From: Trifolium pratense
Taxonomy: Eukaryota > Streptophyta > Magnoliopsida > Fabales > Fabaceae
Length of the DNA: 64,000 nucleotides
Assembly (NCBI RefSeq): GCF_020283565.1
Contig: NC_060061.1
Location: 28,743,362 to 28,807,361, forward strand
Direction of reading: 5' to 3'
Shown here: one piece after another, positions 42,174-53,800 of the stretch
Position numbering within the stretch: the stretch's first letter is position 1
Layout of the letters: each line of letters starts with the position of its first letter
The notes under the pieces: generated by a model
Told to the model about the DNA's origin: nothing
What the model saw: the letters and a program-made list of their open reading frames with translations, nothing else
The model's database searches: none
Made by a program: the position numbers and the translations under genes

Positions 42174-42403
42174 ATTAATAATGTATATTCTTTATTTATT
42201 TTTTTCTTATTGTTTGTTAATCAATTTCATTATTAATCTCTATTCTTGATTTTAATTCATAGATCCCCAATGGAGTAAACATTGAGAGAAATAAATGGTT
42301 GTGTCTCTAAGAAAAACATATTGAAGAAGAGAACAAGATCAAAGAAGAGGAAGAAAAAGAGAGGATGATATAGGAGAGACTCAAACCCATTTTTTGTTTG
42401 TTA

Positions 42404-42451
42404 ATTCAATTCCTTTAAAATTGGTCTAAAAAAAAATTCAATTCCTTTAAA
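42404..42451 (+). mobile_element. Micro-retroposon 4 (plus strand)
   Basis: The 16-bp repeat ATTCAATTCCTTTAAA at 42404-42419 and 42436-42451 flanks ATTGGTCT plus eight A. The non-A part resembles the 3' end of LINE 2 (TTTTTGGCT then A). Confidence 0.8.
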
Positions 42452-44392
42452 TGGCTAACAAAAGGATTATTTACTTCCACAGGGACATAGAAAATGTCAT
42501 AATTATATACAGCAAAGAGGTATGACGTTGTTTCTTTTTCTTTGTGATATATTGTTGTTCTAATTCAACCATTTTCTTCATTAGAGTAAATTCCAACTTT
42601 AAATCTTCCACCATACTATTTCTCAAATTTTTTATTTATATATGTCTATGAGTGGTGTTTATATTTATCAGGTTGTGCATTGGAACGATGGGAAGAGAAA
42701 TTGAAAATAATATTAAAATGCAATCATTTCATTCATTTTTTACTTTTAATTATAAAGAACTCATTATATTGAACTTTCCCTTTGTTTTTCTCAACATTTG
42801 TTATTTTGTTTTTCTTACCATAATTTTTCTTTCTTTTGGAAAAAATAAAAATAAAAATCAGTAGTGCTCTTTTTTATTCAATTTCTTTTCATTGAATTTT
42901 GATTTGATGCCAACCATATTTGGGATGACCTTTTTATTTTGCTTTAAATGTTTTGGGGGAAACAAAATCATTTTTTCCGAATTTAAATTTTGAGAGTTGA
43001 GTATGTGGCATCAAACATTGAAATTTATATTAGATTATTGTTGGATAAGTTTTCATTTTTAATTTTCATGTTGAATTGATTGACATGTGTATATTTTTTT
43101 CTTTAGCCAAACTTGAAAGAACGTTAATTTCTTTTGATATTATAAAAGAAAATTTTGAGACTAATGTTGCATGAGAAACAAAGGTAATTAAAGAGAAAAG
43201 TAACAATTGACCACCATAAGAAAGATGGCCCAGGAGAGACAATGGAAGGATTGGAATAGAGACGGGTAGAGGCAACGAGTACAAAGATATAGATAAAAAG
43301 CGCGAGAGTGGGAGATAAGAAATTAGTCTTCTATAAAGATGTGATACATGTTTTTGTTTACAAAATTTTGTTTGTATTTTTCGATTGGTTTAAGAGTTTC
43401 TTACGTTGTCTTATTGTTTGTCTTTCTTTTAGTACTTCTCATTTTTTTAGTTACTTTTCATGTTCAATAAATTCCTTTTTCATTTTTTTTGAGTAAATCT
43501 AATATTCAAAAAGTATAATATTTACCGATTTCATAGTTTATCATGCATAGGAGGAATTTTTTTAGGTTGAGTACGTGAAAGTTGATTACTTGATAAAATG
43601 TTAGCCCTTTGCCTTTTAAATTTTTAACAATTCACTTTAAAATAATTTATCAAATCAAAACTATAGGTTGTTGTCTGCTTTAAATATAGGTTCAATAGAA
43701 AATTGCAGTCTCAAATCACTCACAATGAAGATGGTGAAGAAAATAATGGCGTGAAAAAACAAGTGTTATTAGCGGTTGTGAGCGTATTTTAACATGTGCA
43801 TTTTTTTATAGGGCCATCAAAATATATTCTTAGTAGTACATTATTTGTAATTTTTGGCATTTATGGTTGGATGGAAAATATAAATTATTCATCTCTTGAA
43901 TTACCTATTAATAGTTGCATATAAGAATATCAAGTCCTTACATTTTATTGAATGATGGAGCATGGCAACCACATTTTTGTATATAGAAAAAAGAGGAAGA
44001 AATTGTGAATGAGAAATATGGCCATCTAAGCGCAGAACCGTAAGTAAAATGGTAGTCGGTACTGGAATGTTTGGCTTTGACTAAAAACTTACCAATTATC
44101 TCTTGATTTTTCTCATCCTCTCTCTATTATATTTTTCTTCTACAAATTGTGTTCTTGATTTTATTTTATTTTTTTCTATTTTGATTTCATTTTACTTAAA
44201 AAAAAAATGGTTGCATTTTCTTAATTGTTTTTGCACGTTTTCAATTCCATAATCACAGGTTATATTATTTATTTGTCAAGGGTGGAATCGAGGTTTTATG
44301 TCTTTATTAGAAAAATACAATTTTATGTCTCATCATCAAAACTAGAATTAAATTTTCAATTTTATGCCCTTATTTTTGCTTAATTTTAATGT

Positions 44393-44450
44393 CTCTTCTA
44401 TTCATAATATATTTTTTTTTTTTTTTGATAAGCTCTTCTATTCATAATAT
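44393..44450 (-). mobile_element. Micro-retroposon 5
   Basis: The 18-bp repeat CTCTTCTATTCATAATAT at 44393-44410 and 44433-44450 flanks a 22-nt insert of A, fifteen T and GATAAG (minus strand CTTATC then A run). Confidence 0.85.
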
Positions 44451-44517
44451 TAATTTCATACTTATTTATTGTCAATCCACAACACTAACAATTAATTAAA
44501 AACAAAATACGATAAGC

Positions 44518-46207
44518 ATGAGAGTTAGAGAGAGAGGGAGGAGCGCCGTCCCTAGGGCTCACCTAGGGCGGCCGTTTCGGTCACCGCCTTCACCGGAAGC
44601 AAGGCATAAACGGGGGGGAGAATCAGCAGACAGCGGGGATTGGACTGAGGTGAGGTATCGACGTCGGAAAGAGTTACGAAAGGCAAATAGAGAGAATGAC
44701 ACGATTAAGCAAACAACGCCTTATCAGAGAAGATCGATTTCTTTGCCTGGTTTCCATTCCTTTCACGATATCAGATCACGTTCCAATAACTATTCGCGTG
44801 ATTATGAACCAGACAGGAGGATACAAACTCGTTATAGCAGAGAACGGCACCGTGATCGCCGACATTCAAGGAATTTCCATCAGCGGCGATCGTGTTCAAG
44901 GTTTACAACCCGTGACCGGCGTACGACGGCATACCTGCACTCTGGACGGCGGCATAGCAAGGATGTTTGGAGCCGGCAGGAAGCTTCTGTTCATCGACAA
45001 ATGCAGTTTTGCGAACACAGGAAGCGTGAGGTTCAGCCTAGTCCTGGAATGCGGCAGTTTCTTACGTCTCGACAATTGCTCTGTGGAAAAGGACCGTCTT
45101 GATTTTGCTCGAATTTTGATAGCTACGTCTGACTTGGAATTTGTCAATAAAGTTGTGACTGTTTTGGTGGATGGATCGCAGGTCGAGGTTAAAATAGTGG
45201 AGGAATGGGGTTTTACTATGGGGGAGGATTCTTGCCTTGTCGAGGACGACAGTGTCTCGGAGACATCTCAATCAGAGCATGAACAGGGAGATCCGGAAGT
45301 TAGACGTCATGTTGACACTATGGTTGAGAACTTCACGAAAGGTTTGGAGGAGGAAGAAGATATCGGGTCACAAGAGAATTTTCAACTATCCAATATCCAA
45401 GGTGGTGAGAAGGGCGGGAGTAAGGATGCTGAAGAGGCTGGTGTACATCCTTCTTTTCAGGGTGCGGAGCCTTTTGTTCGGAATACCGGGAGCGTCTCCG
45501 GGATAAGAGATTCTCCTCGTTCGATGGGAGGACAGGGTAGCATTTCTATTTGTTCACCAGCTGATGACGGTGGGCGTCCTGCCAATGACGGAGGCCGCGG
45601 TGGGTCATCTCCAACTCAACTCAGTGTTAAGCGCGCTAACTCATGTCCGCCAGGTGCGAATCGTTCTATGTTATCGGGACCATGGAGTTTGGAATGGCTG
45701 CACGATAATAATCAAGGGGATGCCGGGGTGATTTTCTCTGCTAGGAAGCGATCCTGTAAAGGAAATCGTAATGGCGGAGGTCTTAAGAAGAGCGCTCAGG
45801 AGGATCCCAAAAGGCGAAATGGAGGAGGATTTTTTCGACATACGTTGTCTAGCCTTAAAAAAGTAGCCAGAATGCCTAGTAATGACCGAGCTGAGGTGTT
45901 AAAGGTCTTGAATAAGAAAGAGCGACGTGTTAATGTCAGGGAAGGGGTTCATCGGGACTGTGGTGTGAGCCACCAAGTTTCGTCTACTGTGTCGTCCTCG
46001 ACGACTAATACCACTAATGACTGGCAGCATTGGGTGGTTTTGCAGGGCAATGAGCAGGTGGTTGTGGACGATGTCAGGGCGGTAGGTAAAGCTATAGGAG
46101 TGCAGCTCAAAGGCGATGCCGATAATATGTTTAGTGTGCTCGCCCGGAAGGGTAAACCAAAGAAGACGGCGTCAGGGCAGACGCAGGGAGGGGGGAGTGT
46201 TCGATGA
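44518..46207 (+). pseudogene. LINE 3 ORF1 (RNA-binding protein), deleted and frameshifted
   Basis: The N-terminal segment (frame of 44518) has DWTEVRYRRRKELRKANRE and an Arg/Ser-rich stretch typical of plant LINE ORF1. Later, in another frame (44696-46207), come RLDNCSVEKDRLDFARILIA and VLVDGSQVEVKIVEEWGF, then an acidic/serine linker to the end. The RRM that normally lies between them is not found and the frame changes somewhere about 44.9-45.06 kb. An internal deletion is therefore likely. The ORF1 stop is separated from the ORF2 ATG by less than one codon (TGATGAAG overlap region at 46204-46207). Confidence 0.7.
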
Positions 46208-49077
46208 AGATTGTCTCTTGGAATATTAGGGGTTTGGGGGGCCTTGCGAAGAGACAGGAGGTACGTAAGTTGGTGGCGGATCAGCACCCCCTTGTGTTAT
46301 GTCTACAGGAAACTAAGCTTCAATCTTGTGACGATGTTATTGTTTCGACTGTGTGGGGCAACTCTCCTCATGCGTTCTCATACCGGCCATCGGTGGGCGC
46401 GTCGGGGGGCCTGTTAACCTTGTGGGACTCTACTGAGGTGGAAGTTTGGTCGTCTGAAAGTTACGAGAATGTTTTGTGGTCCCATGGTCGGTTTGTCAGG
46501 ACTGACGAGGAGTTTTACTTGGCAAATGTTTATGCGCCGTGTGACTCCGGGGCGAAGCAGGTTTTGTGGGACTCACTTTCAGTGAAAATTCAGACGTTGG
46601 GAAGGTCAAGGATGTGTATTTGCGGGGATTTTAATGCTGTTCGGAGCGTTGATGAACGTCGCTCGGTCAGAGACGGCTATCGTTCTTCGGACCATATTCC
46701 TTTTAACCGCTTTATCGATGATAACACCTTGATTGATTTACCGCTTTGTGGTCGAAAGTTCACTTGGTTTAAAGGGGATGGGAGATCTATGAGCCGCTTG
46801 GATAGATTCCTGCTCTCGGGGGAGTGGTGTTTGACTTGGCCTAATTGTACACAAGTAGCCAGGATGAGAGGGCTATCTGATCATTGTCCTTTGGTCCTGG
46901 CAGCGGACGAGGAGGATTGGGGACCTCGTCCCTCGAGAATGTTGAAATGTTGGAAAGATGTCCCTGGGTACAATATGTTTGTGCGTGATAAGTGGAATTC
47001 CTTACAGTTTGATGGCTGGGGAGGGTTTGTGCTTAAAGAGAAACTTAAAGGGATTAAGATAGCTTTGAAAGATTGGCATAAGGCCCACACTCAGAATCTT
47101 CCAAGTCGGATTGAGTCTTTGAAGGACCGGCTTGCTGTGCTTGATGAGAAGGGGGGAGAGGAGGTTTTGTCTGAATCGGAGTTAGCAGAGTTTTATGGGG
47201 TTTCATCGGATATTCACTCTCTTTCCCGGTTGAATGCTAGTATCTGTTGGCAGCAGTCTCGCTCGAGGTGGCTTAAAGAAGGGGATGCTAACACCAAGTA
47301 TTTCCACTCAGTTCTTGCGAGCAGACGGAGGGGTAACACTATTTCGTCATTGCAAGTGGACAATACCGTTGTGGAGGGTGTGGCCCCTATTAGGCATGCA
47401 GTCGCTTCTCATTTTGCGTCTCACTTCAGGACTGTTGATGTGGAACGACCTGGGGTAGAGAACCTTACATTTAATCGGCTGCAGGCGGCGGAGGTGGGCA
47501 GCTTGATTAAGCCTTTCTCTTTGGACGAGGTTAAGGCAGCTGTGTGGGACTGTGACAGTTACAAAAGCCCGGGCCCTGATGAGATTAATTTTGGTTTTAT
47601 TAAGGATTTTTGGGCTGAGATGCAACAAGACATTATGCGCTTTATCTCGGAGTTTCATCGAAATGGTAAGTTGACGAAGGGTTTAAATGCCACTTTTATA
47701 GCGTTGATTCCGAAGGTTGATAGTCCTCAAAGGTTGAACGATTTCCGGCCTATATCGCTTGTGGGTAGCCTTTATAAAATTTTGGCAAAAGTGTTAGCGA
47801 ACCGTCTGCGTCTTGTGATAGGCAGTGTGATTTCTGCCTCCCAGACGGCTTTTGTAAAGGGTCGGCAGATCCTTGACGGCATCCTTATTGCGAACGAGGT
47901 GGTGGATGAGGCTCGTAAGTCCAAAAAGGAGTTGCTTCTCTTTAAAGTAGATTTTGAGAAGGCTTATGATTCTGTTGACTGGGGTTATCTGGATGGTGTT
48001 ATGGGGAGAATGGGTTTTCCAACCCTTTGGAGGAAGTGGATTAAAGAATGTGTGTGTACGGCTACAGCTTCTATTTTAGTCAATGGTAGTCCGACTGATG
48101 AATTTCCTCTTGAGCGGGGGCTAAGACAGGGGGATCCTTTATCTCCTTTTCTTTTCTTATTGGCTGCGGAGGGTTTACATGTGTTAATGGAGGCCATGGT
48201 GGAGCGTAATTTGTTCACGGGGTACAATGTTGGTGAGCTAGCCCCCGTATCCGTGTCGCACCTTCAGTTTGCTGATGATACATTGTTGATGGGGACAAAA
48301 AGTTGGGCGAATGTCCGTGCTCTGCGGGCGGTCCTTGTGTTGTTTGAGTCTATGTCGGGTCTGCGGGTTAATTTTCACAAAAGCATGCTGGTTGGGGTTA
48401 ACATCCCTGATTCGTGGTTAGGTGAGGCGGCGTCAGCTCTTTGTTGTAAAGTGGGAAAGATCCCTTTCCTTTATTTGGGTCTTCTTATTGGGGGTGATCC
48501 GAGGCGTTTAGGTTTTTGGGAACCGGTTCTGGATCGTTTAAAGAATCGTTTATCGGGTTGGAGGAGTCGCTTCCTTTCTTTTGGTGGTCGTTTAGTTTTG
48601 CTTAAATCTGTGTTGACCTCTTTGCCTGTCTATGCTCTTTCCTTCTTCAAAGCTCCCTCAGGTACTATCTCTTCTATTGAATCTATTTTGATTAAATTTT
48701 TTTGGGGGGGAAGTGAGGATTTTAGGAAAATCTCTTGGATTAACTGGAAAACTATTTGTTTACGTAAGGAGTACGGGGGTTTGGGGGTTAGACAGTTGAG
48801 GGAGTTTAATCTGGCCCTATTAGGCAAGTGGTGTTGGAGGATGCTAGTGGAGAGAGATGGTCTATGGTTTCGAGTGTTGGCAGGACGTTACGGGATTGAG
48901 AGAGGTATGTTGTGTGAGGGTGGAGCGCGTGGGTCTACGTGGTGGAGGGAGCTGGCGCGTATTCGGGATGGTGGAGGTGAGGTAGGGGGTGGTTTAGAGA
49001 GCATGTTTCGAGGAAGGTGGGGGATGGGTCTGACACTTTTTTTTGGACTGATCCTTGGGTGGATGGGACTTCGTTGA
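46204..49077 (+). pseudogene. LINE 3 ORF2: endonuclease and reverse transcriptase
   Basis: 957 codons. The APE-type endonuclease at about 1-230 has VSWNIRGLGG, LQETKL, GDFNAVRS, SRLDRFLL and GLSDHCPLVL, so the catalytic Asn, Glu, Asp and His are kept. The RT spans about 420-760 with YKSPGPDEINFGF, FKVDFEKAYDSVDW, GLRQGDPLSPFLF and FADDTLLMGT. The frame goes out of register in a G run near 48981-48990, and the last ~30 residues (LTLFFGLILGWMGLR) are nonsense. The ATG overlaps the ORF1 stop, suggesting coupled translation in intact relatives. The C-terminal zf-RVT part continues in another frame. Confidence 0.9.
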
Positions 49078-49889
49078 GGGAGCAGTTTGGTCGGCTGTTT
49101 GACCTGGCAGAAAACAAATCGGCTTCAGTGGTTGAGATGTTTATGCAAGGTTGGGGGGCTGGAGGGGAGGCGTGGGTGTGGCGGCGGCGGTTGAGGGCGT
49201 GGGAGGAGGAGTTGTTGGGAGAGTGTCAGTCTTTACTTCTTACCATCTCTTTGCAGGATCATGTTTCAGATAGGTGGCAGTGGCAGTCTGATTTGGATGA
49301 TGATTATACTGTTCGTGGTGCTTATCAGCTTTTGACGACACAGGATGCAGTTACTTTGGATGCTGCCTCGGGTCTTATTTGGCACCGTCAGGTTCCTTTG
49401 AAGGTTTCCATTTGTGTCTGGCGACTCTTGCGGGACAGGTTACCTACCAAAGCAAACCTGGCTACTCGAGGGATTTTATCTACGGCGAACCACCATTGTG
49501 TTTCTGGTTGCGGAGAGGTTGAGTCGGCTCAGCACTTGTTTCTTTCCTGCAGTACTTTTGGTGCCCTTTGGTCCCTTGTCAGCTCCTGGATTGGTTCTCC
49601 TTTGGTGACTGCTCAGACTCTTTCCGATCATTTTGTCCGGTTCACAGCTTCAGCAGGTGATCTTCGAGCACGACGTTCTTTCATGCAGCTCATTTGGCTT
49701 GCTTGTGTATGGGTGGTGTGGACCGAAAGAAATCACAGATTGTTTAGAGGCTCAGCAAACACAGTGTATCATATGTTGGACAAGATCAAGACTTTTTCAT
49801 ATAGGTGGTTAAAAGCGACGAGTAGTACTCTAGCTGTGAACTGTCATAGTTGGTGGTCTAGTCCTATGCTCTGCTTGGGCCTTGTTTAG
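48990..49889 (+). pseudogene. LINE 3 ORF2 C-terminal zf-RVT segment after the frameshift
   Basis: Continues ORF2 in the next frame from about 48990, with first in-frame ATG at 49017. It contains GDGSDTFFWTDPWVDG, VPLKVSICVWRLLRDRLPT, the zinc-binding CVSGCGEVESAQHLFLSC and WLACVWVVWTERNHR, and ends FNPM-free at SSPMLCLGLV. It matches the minus-strand fragment at 251-727 closely. The rest of the segment is intact, so a single small indel separates it from the RT part. Confidence 0.85.
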
Positions 49890-50030
49890 TTTAGTTTCTT
49901 TTGGTTCTTGTACTCTGACTTTTTTGTAATCTTTCTTAGTCTCTTTTGGCACGTCTTGTGCTGAGAAGACTATTTTGTTTATATTTATATATATCTCATT
50001 TTGGCCTGTTCAAAAAAAAATAATTGAGAA

Positions 50031-50057
50031 ACTCACTTTTTTTTTTTGAATACTCAC
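50031..50057 (-). mobile_element. Possible micro-retroposon 6
   Basis: ACTCAC at 50031-50036 and 50052-50057 flanks eleven T plus GAAT (minus strand ATTC then A run). The duplication is only 6 bp, so the call is weak. Confidence 0.4.
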
Positions 50058-50714
50058 ATCATATTCTTAACATTAATCATAATGACATTATTTACAAACA
50101 AAAAACATGTCTAGAGATTTTAACTTATGTACTTTTGTTTGGTTTTTGTTTTTAGATTTAACTTGGTTCGTGTGGTTGATGAATGAACAAAGAGCAATAT
50201 TGATCAATTGATGAAGTCAATGCATCTAAATTTTGGTGATCAGGTACCCCTAAAAGTGCAATTAGGAATGCCTTGCAAACTCTTCAAATTAATTGAATAG
50301 ATATCATATTCACACATTTTATGTGAAAGAACACTTTTTAATATCATCTTCACTATTTTGTCATTGTTAACTTTTAGTATAATCTTCACTATTTTGTTTT
50401 TTCATTTTTTTTTTGTTCATTTGAAATTGGTTAGAAGAAGAATAAAATTTATACATGTATTACAACTATTCATCCTAATCAACAGATAATTGGATTGATG
50501 TTCTGCATATATGAATTTTGACAATTGATTTATTTTGTAAAATTGATATATATGAAAAACTGTGAATAATCTCTTACATTTAATTCAAGATTTTTATGTG
50601 ATTTAATATGTTATTTTCCAAAAGCCAACCATTCATAAAAAAATTTAAAAATAGATGTATGAAAATTTAGAATAATATTCGACATAAATGAAGATAATAG
50701 AAATGTGTATCACA

Positions 50715-50744
50715 CAAACGGGCACGTGCCCGTTTGGCCACTAG
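50715..50744 (+). repeat. Helitron 3' terminus with perfect palindrome
   Basis: Arms CAAACGGGCAC/GTGCCCGTTTG (50715-50736), then GCCACTAG ending at 50744 and a T at 50745. Confidence 0.85.
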
Positions 50745-51235
50745 TAATAATAATCTATATCTATATCTATATCTTCTATTCTAAATTTCTTTTGGTGTAA
50801 CATTTTTTTATTCCAAAATATATCCTTTTCAGTTTTTTTGTATTTTATTTAAAATTTAACTTCCCTTCAACTTACTATTTTATTGGTAGTTTTTTTTTTC
50901 ATATCTCTTTCTCTCTATTATCTTTAACTCTTTCATTGTATATGTTCAGCACAAACTTCAAAATAACTGATACATTATCAATTATGCTTCTCTTCATCTA
51001 TTTTCCATGTTTCTCTAATATTTATTTTGCTTCACAACGAGGGTACATGTGTTGCAATGTATAGGCACTTGGTACGTGCTCTTTTATTTTTATTTCTTTT
51101 CATCGAAACAAATTTAATTAATTACTTTGTCAAAGGAAACCATAAAATTTCACTTGCTTGCAAGCAATAATTTTTATTTCAAAGTTTTTCTTTTTCCTTT
51201 TGTTTGGATGTCATGTCATTGTGTATGCATTTAAC

Positions 51236-51284
51236 ATTTCCTTTAATTGTTTTTTTTTTTGACCGTATTTCCTTTAATTGTTTT
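51236..51284 (-). mobile_element. Micro-retroposon 7
   Basis: The 18-bp repeat ATTTCCTTTAATTGTTTT at 51236-51253 and 51267-51284 flanks seven T plus GACCGT (minus strand ACGGTC then A run). The insert is 13 nt. Confidence 0.82.
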
Positions 51285-51674
51285 GTAGGCATATTCTATG
51301 GACATGTTTCAAATCAAATATAAAGATTGAAGTAAAGAACTATGTTAAATTTTTTATTTCTTAACTATTAATGTGAATTTGTTCATGGTGCACTTATGTG
51401 ACTTTGCTTTCTTGACTTTTTTTTTTGACAGAATTTCTAGAAGAAAACTTAATAAACATAGATACGGTTATCCTCCTCCAAAAGAAATTGATTGAATAAA
51501 ATAGTACGTAACCGTATCAAAAGAAATTGCTTTGTTACTTTTTTGATTGATTTGTTTCATTGATTTTGCATTTTTTCTATGTTATTCTTCTATGCAGATT
51601 CACTTCAATTTCATTATTTTTGCATTTTTTATTTCTTTGCAATTTTTGTTCAAATGCTTTGAAGATTCATCGGT

Positions 51675-51718
51675 AAAAACTTATTCATATTGTTTTTTTT
51701 TACCAAAAGTTTATTCAT
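51675..51718 (-). mobile_element. Probable micro-retroposon 8, itself duplicated nearby
   Basis: AAAAACTTATTCAT (51675-51688) and AAAAGTTTATTCAT (51705-51718), 12 of 14 identical, flank ATTG, nine T and ACC. A similar arrangement at about 51766-51813 looks like a tandem duplicate of this one. Confidence 0.5.
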
Positions 51719-52860
51719 GGAAAACATGGACACACACTATATCACCTATTCATCTCTGTCTTTCCCAAAACTTTATTCAAATTGTTTTTTTTTTTTATCA
51801 AAAATTTATTTTGAGAGAAAAGTCAGAAAAAGAAAGAAATAAGATGACGAGAGTGTGAAATTAATGGAAAATTAGAGCGGTCTTTGCTTGCTACTGGAGA
51901 ATCCCAACCCCAATTTGCTATTGAGTACCTTTAACATTACAAAAAACAATATTTTATCTAGCTCTTTTGTTAATTTTTATTGTGTTTTGTTGATGTTTTG
52001 TTCATGTCCAAATTCCCTCATGTTGGATCTCAGCTTCCATTTTTTTTTACTGTTCATTCTAATAAAAACATCGATGGTGGAGGATTAAACTGCATCCCCT
52101 GCAGTCCAATTTGGACATGAGAGGATCTGCTCTCATTCATAATAAACACCAAGTATGTGTTTCTCTTAGTTATTTTTCATCAAAACAAATTCAATTAATT
52201 TTGTCAAAGAATAGTATAAAATTCTAATATTTTGCAAGCAATAAAGTATGAACCACTTAATTTTTGTACTTATTTTTTATTTTTGTCAAGAAATCGCTCG
52301 ATTTCTAAAGGCATATTACATTATTGTGAATATCGACTAATTGATTATATCATATTACATTATTTTGGTATAGATGTCATAATTTGGGTTTACATTTATC
52401 ATTCCTTAAATTTTTTGTTAATATCTTCTCTAAATATGGTTCAATGCATGATAGTTTATAATTTATATGGATTGTTTACAATTTACATACATTAACACAA
52501 TAGAAAACTGTCTATCACAAACGACCACGGAACGTGCCCGTTTGACCACTAGTAATAATAGAGATAATATAGATACATTACGAGATTTTCACCGAGCTAT
52601 TTCGTGCATTATCATATAAATTGCTTATGTGTCATAATTGCTTAAGTTAATGTATTGTTTAAAATTGACGGAACTGCATTCTCATATAAATTGTTTAGGT
52701 GTCATTTGAGTACGTGACATTTAATTGAATATTTTATAACCCATTATTTTTTTAAAAAAACTTCTTTATTTAAAAAAAAATGAATAAAAAAAGATTTAAA
52801 AAAAGGAAAAAATAAAATAAAATCTTCGTATGAATCGTATCCCAAAAAAACACTGCCGGC

Positions 52861-52933
52861 CAATAAATAAAGGTTAAGTCGATAGTCGATACTGAAATCC
52901 TCCTCTTTCTAAACCCCTTTCTTCCTCTTATCG
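52861..52933 (+). promoter_or_regulatory. Putative promoter and non-coding exon 1 of the thioesterase gene
   Basis: CCAATAAATAAAGG (TATA-like) is followed about 25-30 bases later by a CT-rich leader (CCTCCTCTTTCTAAACCCC) that ends at 52933 before donor GTAAATC. The next acceptor on this strand is at 54349. Inferred without transcript data. Confidence 0.45.
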
Positions 52934-53448
52934 GTAAATCTAATGCTCTTTTTTCTTTCCTTTTCAGTTTAAAACATTTTCTACCTTCAGATTTTTGTAT
53001 TTTTTTGTTGTTGATTAGGGTTATTGATTGATTTCAAAATTGTTGTCTTATTTTATTCATTATGTATTATGTATTTTTTAATATTTACTGCCAAGTTTAT
53101 ATTTCATTTCTGTTGGATTGTTTGTTGTGCCCTTAAATTGAATTTGGTAGGTTAATACCTAATTGTATAGATACTTACCTGTATTTGGTTTTTCTTGTGT
53201 AATATAATATAAGATTAGAGATTTTCATCCATGGAACTGTTAGAGATGATTCCACTGAAAAATTTTAAGCATCAAATTAGGACAAGTTATTTATCTCATG
53301 CTAGTTTAACTATTAACATAATTTTGCAAATGTTGTTGGCTTATCGACTTCAAATTGCAATGTATTTAGATAACTAACCTACCTACCCACCCACCCACCC
53401 AATAGCTCAAAAACTACGATATCTTCATTTCCTTAGTTTAATTTCACA

Positions 53449-53489
53449 GGTTATTTATTTATTTTGAACAAGCGGTTATTTATTTATTT
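53449..53489 (-). mobile_element. Probable micro-retroposon 9 in intron 1
   Basis: GGTTATTTATTTATTT at 53449-53464 and 53474-53489 flanks TGAACAAGC. On the minus strand the insert reads GCTTGTTCA, like the LINE 3 3' end (CCTGTTC then A). The repeat is low-complexity, which lowers confidence. Confidence 0.5.
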
Positions 53490-53591
53490 ATTTATTTATT
53501 TCTGTAATAATAAATTCCTTTTTTCTATTTACCCTTCTCAAGTCCTTTAAATGGCTGAGGACTCCTTATAGAAAGAGAGGTAATGACCAAC

Positions 53592-53800
53592 AATGAATTG
53601 GTTCAAGTGGTAAGAGTCTTGTGCCTCTTAAGCAGGTGGTTAGGTTAGGGGTTCGATCCCCGACTCCTGTGTATGGAAAAAAAATTGGTTAGGAGGGGAG
53701 AACTCACATTGTGTCCCCTATAGGTTCCCTGATGAAGATTAGGCACCGCTAAGTGGCGGTGGAAACATCGTACTTATAACATGATAACCCAAAAAAGAAA
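53592..53800 (+). mobile_element. tRNA-derived SINE in intron 1 of the thioesterase gene
   Basis: A-box-like GGTTCAAGTGGTAAGAG and B-box GGGTTCGATCCCC, then a tRNA-unrelated body (TAGGTTCCCTGATGAAG, GGCACCGCTAAGTGGC) and the end GATAACCC plus an A run. Flanks GAAAGAGAGGTAATGACCAAC (53571-53591) and GAAAGAGGGGTAATATAACC-AAC (53801-53823) are an imperfect TSD. Same orientation as the gene. Confidence 0.87.

Larger units (their letters stand above)
41991..44510. other. AT-rich Helitron interior, no gene
   Basis: Between the hAT-like element and the LINE. No protein is recognised; open frames at 42652-42864 and 43308-43496 are low-complexity and hydrophobic by composition only. Three micro-insertions lie here (42136-42173, 42404-42451, 44393-44450). 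Confidence 0.5.
44511..50020 (+). mobile_element. LINE 3 (L1-type), nearly full length
   Basis: A 5.5-kb non-LTR element with a damaged ORF1, ORF2 (endonuclease, RT, zf-RVT), a 3' UTR with AGTCTCTTTTGGCACGTCTTG and the end GGCCTGTTC followed by nine A. Its base composition is much GC-richer than its surroundings. The 5' end is near 44511, just before the ORF1 start. TAATTGAGAAAC after the tail loosely matches TAATTAAAAAC near 44493, a possible degraded TSD. Two frame defects prevent it from being autonomous. Confidence 0.92.
38488..50744 (+). mobile_element. Long Helitron-like block with nested elements
   Basis: The left part (from AATAATGGGAAAACTTC) matches copy A at 21563 and loosely the 5' part of the compact Helitron at 50754 (TTGGTGTAAC, AACTTCCCTTCAA). 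The right end has a perfect 22-bp palindrome at 50715-50736 with arms CAAACGGGCAC and GTGCCCGTTTG, then GCCACTAG and a T, the hallmark of a Helitron 3' end. Nested within are a 3.26-kb hAT-like element, micro-insertions and a 5.5-kb LINE. No Rep/helicase frame is present. Whether left and right parts were one original Helitron is inference. Confidence 0.5.
50754..52552 (+). mobile_element. Compact non-autonomous Helitron
   Basis: Starts TCTATATCTATATC and ends with an imperfect hairpin (CAAACGACCACGG and CGTGCCCGTTTG) followed by ACCACTAG and T. This gives 5' TC, 3' CTAG, no target-site duplication and AT-rich flanks. It lies head-to-tail only 9 bp after the 3' end of the preceding Helitron-like block, and the two 3' ends are clearly related. 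No Rep/helicase frame. The interior is AT-rich with at least two micro-insertions. It ends about 310 bp before the putative promoter of the thioesterase gene. Confidence 0.8.

Noticed and set aside
50340..50400. Duplicated ATCTTCACTATTTTGT as a TSD
   Set aside because: The sequence between the copies has no A/T run at an edge; more likely a small direct duplication.
51410..51440. T run followed by GACAG as a micro-retroposon
   Set aside because: The insert resembles the others but no duplication longer than 5 bp flanks it.
53592..53800. A tRNA gene in the thioesterase intron
   Set aside because: The B box is good but the body continues for about 140 bases to an A tail, with flanking duplication; it is a SINE.
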